Assembly (NCBI GenBank): GCA_024516035.1
Contig: CM044956.1
Location: forward strand, 31,346,217-31,410,216
Source of the DNA: Bactericera cockerelli
Lineage: Eukaryota; Arthropoda; Insecta; Hemiptera; Triozidae
Length of the DNA stretch: 64,000 bases
Reading direction: 5' to 3'
The position numbers and the translations under genes are program-made. This document shows, in pieces, positions 1-8,548 of this stretch (its first letter is position 1; each line of letters starts with the position of its first letter). Below the pieces are notes generated by a model. It was not told the DNA's origin, did no database searches, and saw nothing but the letters and a program-made list of their open reading frames with translations.

Positions 1-233
1 TTCACGGACCACATTATAAAATGGTTGTATTTGTTTAATCAAAAAAACATTTTAAACACCACGTTTCCAGTTTTTACCTTACAAATTAGTTTTTTCATAT
101 TATTTTTACAAATTTTCTTGCATGTATAATAAGCGAAAGTAGGTATGTGTTTTTTTTTTGTCTATTTCTATTGTCGAGGCTTTTTGCACACGAGTTTTTG
201 TTTAAAGAGTCTGGGCCTGGGATTAGAATTATA

Positions 234-1582
234 TATATGTTGCAGGCCAAACTGTTTTTCAGGATAAACTAGTATATCCTAGGACAAACTAGTTTGTCCT
301 AAGGGCGTCCGGATAAACTAGTTTATCCTAGGCCAAACTAGTTTATCCTAACGCACTTAGGATAAACTAGATTTTCCGGATTGAAATGTTTCTATTTCAG
401 TCCAAACTAGTTCGTCCTAGTACAAACTAGTTTATCCTAGGCACAACTGATTTTCAAATAATAAAAGAAGAAAATAAATTAAAATAAAGGTAAATGCAAA
501 AGATAAGTAAGTCTTGTGTTATTTATCCTGGGCAAAACTGAATAAAAGAATAAATTGAATTAATGTTAAGTGCACGTAAAAGAAGTCTATTTGTTGTTAC
601 AATATGTATTGTGCTCTAGTGACATTTTGAGTTGCACAAGATCTTCTTTTTCTTACATAGGCATCTATCAGTTGAACAACTTTTTGCACAACTGCACCTG
701 ACAAATTCTTGTGCTCTCCCCCACAGAATGTTTAATTGCTGCCGTTCATAATAGATTTTCTTTCTCATTGTCCACATCTTCTTGGAGGAGACCATGTTTC
801 GTGCCCATTTTGTAAAGCCCATCATCAGTTACTTGAAGAACAATACCAATGATGTTTCTGAGCTCTCCTCTTCCTTTATCTACTTCGGGTATAGGCACAG
901 TAACATTATCTCCTACTTTGGATAGTTGGTGTAACTTATCAGAGGACGACTTTATCCTTTTAGCTTGTTTCTCCAAATTCTCTTGAGCTCTTTTGCAGGC
1001 GTTTTCAATACGCTCTGAAATGTCATGATGTTCGTCAAATACTTCTAATGTGTCTCCTTCTTAGAATCCTATAATCTCAAAACTTCTTCCAAAAAATTCT
1101 GTCTCCACTGCTTTTGATCCATAACACTATGAATAGGAAGGTGGTTAAAAAAAGGCGAAATAGGGAATTTCACAAATTTATAGAACAAAATATTTTTATA
1201 AATAGGTATAAAAAGGAAAAGAAACACTTGTCGATGCAGGCACAAGACTCACGAAAAACAAATTGTAACTGAATAAAAGTTCATCGAGATCACATGTGCC
1301 GTGTGCGGTGTGCATGATTAGTTGAGACAGGTTCCTTTGTCAGCATCATGAAATTTACTGTAAAATCAGTTGTGCCTAGGATAAACTAGTTTGTCCTAGG
1401 ACAAACTAGTTTGGACTGAAATATAAACATTTCAATACGGAAAATCTAGTTTATCCTAAGTGCGTTAGGATAAACTAGTTTCGCCTAGGATAAACTAGTT
1501 TATCCGGGCGCCCTTAGGATAAACTAGTTTGTCCTAGGATATACTAGTTTATCCTAAAAAACAGTTTGGCCTGTAACATATA
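234..1582 (-). mobile_element. Ginger-like (integrase-type) DNA transposon relic, non-autonomous
   Basis: A 1341-bp element occupies 238-1578 between two TATA tetranucleotides (234-237 and 1579-1582), which may be a 4-bp target duplication, although the site is an AT microsatellite. Its terminal inverted repeats are about 217 bp each (238-454 and 1362-1578), nearly identical, starting TGTTGCAGG and ending CCTGTAACA. Each repeat is built from about six copies of the palindrome GGATAAACTAGTTTATCC or close variants. The interior has a minus-strand coding relic. TGT...ACA ends with a 4-bp duplication and the type of coding relic fit the Ginger/TDD group; that classification is inference from family knowledge. 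Confidence 0.65.
616..1050 (-). pseudogene. Broken C-terminal part of an integrase-type transposase
   Basis: Two overlapping minus-strand frames (746-976, readable upstream to about 1050, and 616-825) together resemble the C-terminal tail shared by KRBA2/SCAND3-like integrases and Ginger transposons. The first frame reads a basic helix (ENLEKQAKRIKSSSDK), then VGDNVTVPIPEVDKGRGELRN and VTDDGLYKMGTKHGLL. The second frame supplies the Cys-rich tail CSCAKSCSTDRCLCKKKK followed by CNSKCH. The two halves lie in different frames, so at least one frameshift separates them. A stop codon also sits near the upstream end, and no catalytic DDE core is visible. It is a dead remnant within the 238-1578 element. 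Confidence 0.6.
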
Positions 1583-1997
1583 TATATAAAAAATTATACA
1601 TATAATAATAGACACATTACGGTTTACGAATTTACATACACACAGACAGCTTCATTTTATAGATATAAATAATTATTAAGAGTCCCCCCCATTTCTCAAT
1701 TATTATTCAAAAGTTTCAATATTTTACGTGCAATTTTGAAGCTCAAATCGAAGTTTCTTCTCTTCCCTGTCAACTTTTCGAATTTTCATTACACTTAAAC
1801 TGAAAACAGATATTTTGGAAGTTTGTCACAAATCATAACAAACCAATACCATACTTGGAAACACTTAGCTTAGAATTATCTCAATTTATACAGTCGACTC
1901 TACGCATCAAGAAATTCATCTATGCACTATATCCCAGCTTGTGTGAACGGTCTCATGGATTTTGTTAAATAAAAAAAAATGATCTTTTTTATTTCAG
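1583..1997. other. Intron sequence, no feature seen
   Basis: This AT-rich stretch leads to the polypyrimidine tract and AG acceptor of the 1998 exon. I see no gene or repeat in it. The first 233 bases of the window are likewise featureless. Confidence 0.6.
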
Positions 1998-2082
1998 ACC
2001 TCCCCCACTAAGCCATCCCCTCATCACCAGAGAACTCAGTCCAGCCCGGATCAAATGAATTCTCTCAACATTTCACCTGAAG
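1998..2082 (+). CDS. RhoGEF2: RhoGEF2 exon, linker region (first exon visible here)
   Basis: An 85-bp exon follows a TTTTTTATTTCAG acceptor and ends at a GTATGT donor. It encodes TSPTKPSPHHQRTQSSPDQM followed by NSLNISPE plus one base (phase 0 to phase 1). The leftover G joins GG at the start of the next exon to give Gly, so the phase fits exactly. The peptide is Ser/Pro/Gln-rich and has no domain. By family knowledge it would lie between the N-terminal PDZ domain (exons upstream of the window) and the RGS-like domain. Assignment to RhoGEF2 rests on phase continuity with the domain-bearing exons downstream. Confidence 0.75.
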
Positions 2083-2343
2083 GTATGTATGTAAGCCATA
2101 ATATCTCGACATTGTCGTCTAATCGAATGAGTCACTTGTAAATGGTCCAAATTTTATGATCCTCATATATCAGAGGCTTAACCGTTAATTATTCAATAAG
2201 TAATACAAGTGTACTGTGTAAAACGCAAATACGCATATACAAATAAAATTTCATCAAAATAGAGTGTATGGTTCATGAGATATAAGTTTTTTAGGTAAAA
2301 AGTTAGAGGACTTGATTTAGTCCAATCCTTGATTTAGTCTACA

Positions 2344-2607
2344 CTAGCCGTTTGCCCGTGCTTTGCAACGGGACTAAATTTCAAATTTACTTAGGCATGG
2401 CCGTACTACTGGACAGCAATGCCTTTTTGAACTTTTTATAATTTTTCTGGACAAAGCGATAATGGTTTTGGGGGGGTCAATTCTGAGACATTTTTCGCTA
2501 TCTCTTACCGTTTTGGCTAAACAACTCCGGACAAACAAACAAACAAACAAACAAACAAACATAGGTAGGTAGGTAGGTAGTCCTTTTTTCTGTTTTATAT
2601 ATAGAGA
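2344..2607 (-). mobile_element. Non-autonomous Helitron, copy 1
   Basis: Read on the minus strand it begins TCTCTATATATAAAACAG, holds TACC and TTTG microsatellites, and ends CCCGTTGCAAAGCACGGG-CAAACGG-CTAG. The CCCGT...ACGGG part folds into a hairpin (one bulged T) just before CTAG. It sits between A and T with no target duplication, as Helitrons do. Three further copies are at 46300, 50868 and 60176. It has no coding capacity. Confidence 0.8.
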
Positions 2608-2864
2608 TTATTGAGAGATTTGAAATGAAAATGATAGGTAGTCAAAAGAGACCGACTGTAAGCACATGATGACAATTTTACGATGTATTAACAGCAACAT
2701 ATATTTTTTAGGTAAAGTGCAGTGTTCAAAGGTTTTCTTGATTTCAGAGAAAATATAATATATGGTTTGCACCTGTCAATAAATGAATGCAAAAATCAAC
2801 CTGGTGGATTATTAGTTGAGTAGAAACCCTACACATACAATAACGCCTCTTTCTCTCTCCCCAG

Positions 2865-3063
2865 GGCACAAGCGTCTCCCTTCGTCAGAATCCCTGCAGG
2901 ATCTCTCGCACAAACGATGCAAGAGTAGCGGAGGGACCGACCTCTCCCCTCACATCACTCCCCCTGGTACCCCCCGCCCCCATATCCTGCCCCCCTCCCC
3001 TCAACTGACGCCCATGACTCCAATGCCGCTTGCAGGAACGACAGGGACGCTAGTCGAGGAGAG
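2865..3063 (+). CDS. RhoGEF2: RhoGEF2 exon, Ser/Pro-rich linker
   Basis: A 199-bp exon lies between a CTCTCTCCCCAG acceptor and a GTGAGT donor. Its product starts GHKRLPSSESLQDLSHKRCK and continues as a low-complexity Pro/Thr/Ser region (DLSPHITPPGTPRPHILPPS) ending TGTLVEE plus two bases. It is GC-richer than the surrounding intron, as the other exons are. The SSESLQDL segment is a plausible Ser-phosphorylation region, but that is only an impression. The exon ends in phase 2, whereas the next exon I can identify (13617) starts in phase 0. A short exon may therefore be missing between them, or the donor may differ. Confidence 0.8.
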
Positions 3064-3329
3064 GTGAGTACTTGAGTAGTCATAGACTTTCATAAGGTGT
3101 TCAACTTACCGCTACAGAATCTATTGTTTAATTGAAAATGTATGTAGAAAAAACGCTTTTCTCTTTTAAAAACATTTTTTTAAGAAAATTTGTTGATTTT
3201 TTTACAAGTGATTTTCAGTTAAAATTGGTTAAGAGCGCGTTAAAATACGCACAAAGAGTTTTGTTCACTCTACAATTTTAAATATATCATGTACTTATAC
3301 AGTAGGTACAGATTAATTATTAAGCGTGT

Positions 3330-3545
3330 AAGGGACATACCCTGTAAATTTCAGCTCAATTGGACAAAAATTGCAGTTTTTATGACGAAAAGAAATTTTG
3401 ATCCAAACCTAGCTCGACAATTTTTAAATGACACCATGTTATGCAACGTCGAGCTAGGCAAAGATTTGGATCAAATTTTCTTTTCGCCATAAAGGCTGCA
3501 ATTTTTGTCCAATCGAACCAAAATTTTCGGAGTATGTTCCTTAAA
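3330..3545. repeat. Foldback (imperfect inverted repeat)
   Basis: The arm at about 3330-3416 (through AATTGGACAAAAATTGCAG and GATCCAAACCTAGCTCGAC) pairs with the arm at about 3446-3545, leaving a short loop around ATGACACCATGTTATGC. The same sequence family, without an intact hairpin, recurs at about 5950-6200. The open reading frame that spans it is a by-product of the hairpin, not a gene. Confidence 0.6.
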
Positions 3546-3645
3546 AGCGGAACATACTCCTAAATCTAAAATTCTGCTCCTGAAATTCTGAAAATTTCTG
3601 AAATTTTTCATTGAATTACTTGTTTCCTTTGACTAGATCTTCCTT

Positions 3646-4392
3646 TTGATAACAATGACAAGAGCAGGAGCGAAAAAGGATGATGAAGTACTAAGCAAGC
3701 TTGCAAGTTTGGAAGAAAAGATGGATCAAATGTTGAGGAATGCTGAAGAACAGAAGATGGAAATTGTTGCACTTAAAAATAAAATGTCGTCAGTCATGGA
3801 AGAAAATCGAGGATTAAAAGAACAGCTGCAGGATATGAGGAACCATGTGGATGAACTACAACAAAGATCCAGAATGAACAACATCATCATCAATGGTATC
3901 CAGCAGACAAAGAATGAGGATATTTATAAGCTGGTTGAGCAGATAGGAACCAAACTGAAGATCTCGGATCCGCTGTCACACGTCCAGGTTGCCCACCGTG
4001 TGAACTCGACCAACAAAGACAAGTGCAAGCCGATCGTCGTGCGTCTCCTCAACACCAAGACGCGGGACCTGTGGACAAGTGCCTACAGAAAGAACAGGAT
4101 GTGGGAACAGAAGTTCTACGTGAATGAACATCTGACCAAAAAAAATCAGGATATCCTTTACAAAACCAAAGCGTTCAAGGAGAAAAATAACTGTAAGTAT
4201 GTGTGGGTTCGAGATAACAAGATTTTCATCAGGAAAGAGGATAATTCGCGAGTGTTTGTCATCAGGAGCGAGCAGGATCTGGAACGTGTGTTGCAGACAA
4301 GAAGAGGAACAAGGAATGAAGAGGACGAGACGCTGAGGGACACAGATTCCGCCGACTCTTCAACCCTTTCTTTCAAATCTTTTCCCAACTAG
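3646..4392 (+). CDS. Retrotransposon ORF1-type protein with coiled coil and FP-like domain
   Basis: An intact 248-residue frame starts MITMTRAGAKKDDEVLSKLA. Residues about 14-75 form a charged heptad-like coiled coil (LSKLASLEEKMDQML...ELQQRSRMNN). From about residue 78 the sequence matches the pattern of the FP-type domain found in baculovirus FP proteins and in ORF1 of many insect non-LTR retrotransposons: NNIIINGI, VAHRVN, KPIVVRLL, FYVNEHLTKKNQDILYKTKA and KYVWVRDNKIFIRKE. By family this would be a nucleic-acid-binding ORF1 product. No endonuclease or reverse-transcriptase frame follows, so it is either a truncated element or a non-autonomous one. It is not a host exon: it has its own ATG and stop inside an intron. 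No poly(A) or target duplication could be defined. Confidence 0.7.
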   Translation: MITMTRAGAKKDDEVLSKLASLEEKMDQMLRNAEEQKMEIVALKNKMSSVMEENRGLKEQLQDMRNHVDELQQRSRMNNIIINGIQQTKNEDIYKLVEQIGTKLKISDPLSHVQVAHRVNSTNKDKCKPIVVRLLNTKTRDLWTSAYRKNRMWEQKFYVNEHLTKKNQDILYKTKAFKEKNNCKYVWVRDNKIFIRKEDNSRVFVIRSEQDLERVLQTRRGTRNEEDETLRDTDSADSSTLSFKSFPN

Positions 4393-4969
4393 ATGTTCAA
4401 AAGATGAATAATTTGTTTTTGTTATTTTGTATTTTTTTTCTATTTTTTGATATTTTCCCGTTTGCTTCTCGAAATTTTCTCATGGCTTTCTGTCTGTCTT
4501 TTTCATCAATTTGCTTTTTCATCTGTCCTTATTTTAATTTCAAATTCTCACATGCAATCAAGCTCGCCGGTAGGCGAGCGCTCGTCAAGTAGCGCCAGCC
4601 AACCGGCCTATATTAACACGAAACAGAGTTTATATGTATTTTGTTTTATTGTTTTCGCCCACTTCCCGCTAACTTTTATCAATTTTGATGTCAAATTCGT
4701 AATGAGACGCAAAAATAGATTGTGTTTCACGAAAGCGCGAGGTTCCTACGTACAGTTAAAGTCGTTTTCTGGCCACGCGTAAAATCTTGAATTTCATGAA
4801 ATTATTCATACGGGTTTTTTTTTCAGACCAATTTTCTGTCAAGGGTACAGCAACGTGTGCTTATCGTGGAAAGACGTGAGCTACGTTTTTGGATAGGGAA
4901 TTTTTATTTCTGCATACCTTTTATAGTTTCAAGTATTTATATTTTATAGGGTAGGAGATATAGCCTTCT

Positions 4970-5345
4970 AAAATAAAACCGGAAAGTTGCACAGAGCCGC
5001 CCCTGGTTATCTTGGAGCTGCGATTGTGGTATTTTTTGAAAGGCCTTATCATAGGAAAAAATATAAAAATGTAACCAAAGTATTACACTGGACCAAACTT
5101 GAGTTATAGTCTTTGAAAGGAATACTTATTATGGAGCCCAGAGCCGTCTATTGTTATCCTAGAGATGTATTTTTGGTGTTTTTAGAAAGGTCTAGTCAAA
5201 GGGAATGAGATCACTTAATTTCAGATGGTTGAAAAAAGTAGAAAAGTATTTAAAGCCCTCTAAAGGAATATCTATAATGAACCCTGGAGCCACGCCTAAT
5301 TATCCCACGTGGATGACTGAAGGTTCCTACTAAAGGTCTAATTAC
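4970..5345. repeat. Degenerate tandem repeat, about 145-bp period
   Basis: Three diverged monomers recur. Each has a Gly/Cys-type core (GAGCCGCCCCTGGTTATC near 5001, GAGCCGTCTATTGTTATC near 5142, GAGCCACGCCTAATTATC near 5289), followed about 45 bp later by GAAAGG(C/T)CT- or TAAAGGTCT-like sequence. The spacing is 141-147 bp. It looks like a remnant of a satellite array. Confidence 0.5.
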
Positions 5346-5704
5346 GCAAAATTATACTACGATGTAAATAAAATTTTAGAAAAATCAGCGACAGTGTGAG
5401 ACATAAAAAGAAAAAAAACTGATTCTATATTTATGAGAGTAACAAAAAAAACGTCGCCTCACATAGAACTTGAAATAAGGATGGGAATCAATCTTCTTCG
5501 CTTCATCCAAGCTGCCAACAGACCGGTTAATAAGAATGGGAATAATAACGTTTTATAACTTCATTCAAAGATTTCTACATCAAGAGGTAAACTAGGTCTA
5601 TATTATGAGAAGTGTATAAAATATTGGCCAGTAAGAGGCAAAAATATTGATTAATGTAGATCAAATGATAAATTTAATATAATAAAATATTATGTATTGA
5701 GCAG

Positions 5705-5782
5705 TCTCTGTGGTCGTCGACTGGTGTAGGTAAAACACAAAGTTTGCAAGGTGACCTGGGTTCGAATCCCGGCTAGGTAGAT
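5705..5782 (+). repeat. tRNA-like SINE head fragment
   Basis: A B-box-like motif GGGTTCGAATCCCGG (about 5757-5773) follows roughly 50 bases after a degenerate A-box-like stretch, and a T-run comes directly after. It cannot fold as an intact tRNA, so I read it as a SINE fragment. Confidence 0.4.
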
Positions 5783-6424
5783 TTTTTTTTTACTCTGTAC
5801 TTTGCATGTCCGGTATTCTCGTGAGAAAAAAAACAGTAGTTGCTTGTTTGAGTCAACCTTCTATGACCGTTTAATTTCGAACGAAGTGAGTATGGTTTAA
5901 CTCGATCAACATTGATTTGTCACAATCTAATTATCCATCTACCTTTGTATGTAACGTGATATAAGTTGCATTTTTTGTCCAATTGAGCTGAAATTTTCAG
6001 AATATTTTCAGGATATATGCTTGCCTATTAATTTATAATTATTAAATGTATATCTAGTATAATTTCTCGCTTCTTCTGTTTATATCTACTGATTATGCTG
6101 AAATGACACCATGTTTAGCAACTCGAAGTTAGGCAAATATATGGGTCAAAATTTCTTAGAGCCATAGTAAGAGTCAATTTCGGAACATACAATAATACTC
6201 GGCACTTTCATTTCCCTCTTTATTTTACCAAGATCGAATTTCCATCTACCTACCAGTTCATTAGGTACTAATTTTTCAATACAAGGTTAAAACACTAGTT
6301 GATTATAATTAATTTTTGGTAATAGATTTTATGATTAAAATATAGTTATGTTTTTTTTCTTCATTATTATATACTGGTTGAAGTTCCACAAAAGAAGCAC
6401 CAATTATCACACCAACCTCATTTT

Positions 6425-6565
6425 AAAACGATGGTGACCAGTTGATTGTATTTGGTTTTAACGTCCTCATTTTAACTAGTCAGGACGGAGGGTTTTACCC
6501 TCCATTCGCATGGAATCGTTCCAGCTACCTACATTTACCTCACCCAGCCTGGGTAGGGCTGTGAT
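6425..6565 (-). repeat. SINE body fragment (same family as 15083 and 45600)
   Basis: Read on the minus strand it contains GGCTGGGTGAGGTAAATG, CTGGAACGATTCC and the small palindrome GAGGGTAAAACCCTC. The same ordered motifs occur at 45600-45780 (minus). The first of them follows the 5S-like head at 15083-15240 (plus). Confidence 0.5.
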
Positions 6566-6640
6566 TCCAGACTCACTTGTTTAGAGGAAAAAAAAAAAAA
6601 AACAAATGCCAAAATAAATAAGTAAAAAGAAATAACACTA

Positions 6641-7337
6641 ATGTCCTATCTAAAGGGCGGGGTTATTACCTGTGGCGATCTCTTCCACCCAATCTCTTAA
6701 AAAAATAATTATATGGATATTACGCAGGACGTCCGACCCTGTATCTCATGAACGGCAAGTTGTATAATTCACTGAAATTTATTGTACCTAATGAAATTCT
6801 CTCTATGAGACCTTTAAAACAATATGTCACAAGACATATCATTCTATTTAAGATTTTAAAGTTGGTCCATGTCCAGCCTGACTGGGGCCGTGTAGGCAAA
6901 TTTTATTTTTGGCTGAAAATGAAAAAAAAAATAAAGGTATACGAATTTTTGCGTTTTTTGATATTTTGAGTCGTTTTCGAGAAACCCAGGCCTGGGTGAG
7001 ACTTTATGGATGCCCAGTACCTATATAAAATAATATAAATAGCCCTCAGGCGAGAGTCGATCATTACCTAATGTACTTATTGTAGAGATAAGTACGAGTT
7101 ATTACTTTACTCATAAAGTACCGGTTCTTGAGAGTAATGATTAGTATGTACTGGTTCTTATTTATAGAGTAATCAATTGCATTAAAAAAATAATTGTATA
7201 CTCGAAAGCTTTGTTTTTCTTTAATGAGTGCGTGATTCGTATTATAATGGTACAATCACTTACAATGGTACAAGAAAGGGTTGGGTGGAAGAGATTGCCA
7301 TAGGCAATAACCCCGCCCTTTAGTTAGGACATTTATG
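6641..7337. repeat. Inverted pair of a retroelement 3'-end-like tail, with dispersed repeat between
   Basis: AATGTCCTATCTAAAGGGCG and the sequence after it (6641-6698) is mirrored by its complement at about 7279-7337 (ending GGGCGGGGTTATTGCC on the minus strand). The interval between holds a second dispersed repeat (about 6735-6990) that recurs at 45990-46175, sharing CAGCCTGACTGG and GTGTAGGCAA. Single diverged copies of the tail occur at 20243-20283 and 32440-32500. I read the tail as the 3' terminus of a non-LTR family; that is inference. Confidence 0.5.
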
Positions 7338-7499
7338 TTTTCAAATATTTTCTATTCTTTTTCATTTTTATTGTATATATTGTTTTTTTGATTTTTCACT
7401 GTTAAAATTATTATTTATATGTACATAATGTCCTTTTGTATCTAATAAAGAATTATATAATAATAATAATAATAAGAACCGATTTTTATACTGGTGAAT

Positions 7500-7735
7500 C
7501 GAGTACCGGAACTGAGTACCGATTCTATGAAATACTCAGTAGTCGGTATAACACACCGGATCCGCGTACCGTACTGGGTACCGGTTTTATGAAATACTCG
7601 GTATTACACACCGGGACCGAGTACCGACGTATCGTACATAGTAGCCGGGTACCGGTTCTATTAAATACTTGGTATTACACACTGGGGCCGGGTACGATAC
7701 CGGGTACCGGTTCTATGAAATACTCGGTATTACAA
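7500..7735 (+). repeat. Minisatellite, 55-71 bp unit
   Basis: Four irregular units share GGGTACCGGTTCTATGAAAT followed by ACTCGGTATTACACACCGG. The spacing between units varies (62, 71 and 55 bp). The frame spanning it is open by chance. Confidence 0.7.
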
Positions 7736-7928
7736 AATTACAATATTACCCAAATACCCATCTCTAGAACTGGGTACAGCAGAGAGAGGTACTGAATTGT
7801 TCCGATATTATCTATGAATAATATTCAGGCTGTCGGTATCCTAATATTTTTCTCTTTGTCTCGTAGAAACAAATCTTCTATTTGAAACTTCTTTGTCTAT
7901 TTGAAATCAATTAAATCAAAAAGTAGTG

Positions 7929-8425
7929 ATATCCCCCAAAAAACACTACGTGTAAAAATAGTCGTCAAGTGTTGGAATGATTAAAAAGAAGTGATATCAA
8001 AAACGTCAATTTTCTATGTTTGAAGGAATTATTTTAATTCCTTGATAATTCAACCAAAATAATAGCCTCACAACAACAATACACCTTTGAGCAAACTTCG
8101 ATTTGGTATTTTGAGAATTTAACCAAAAAATAGCCACACAACAAAACAATGCTCTTGTAAGAACAATGGTTCTGTAATTATGCAACATTATTCTTACAAG
8201 AGCATTGTTTTGTTGTGTGGCTATTTTTTGGTTAAATTCTCAAAATACCAAATCGAAGTTTGCTCAAAGGTGTATTGTTGTTGTGAGGCTATTATTTTGG
8301 TTGAATTATCAAGGAATTAAAATAATTCCTTCAAACATAGAAAATTGACGTTTTTGATATCACTTCTTTTTAATCATTCCAACACTTGACGACTATTTTT
8401 ACACGTAGTGTTTTTTGGGGGATAT
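7929..8425. mobile_element. Long foldback element (235-bp arms, 27-bp loop)
   Basis: The left arm 7929-8163 and right arm 8191-8425 are equal in length and almost perfectly complementary. The ends are ATATCCCCCAAAAAACAC on the left and its complement on the right. These termini resemble those of the foldback modules at 38022 and 60716, so the elements may belong to one broad family. There is no coding capacity. The LINE begins immediately to its right. Confidence 0.8.
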
Positions 8426-8548
8426 ACAATAACATTAACAACATTCACATTATTTTTTTACTCTCATACATTCAAATAATTCCACTAAGTATTTTTATTT
8501 ACAATTATCAAATATTTTTAACATATTATATTGAAATAAAGACTTATA

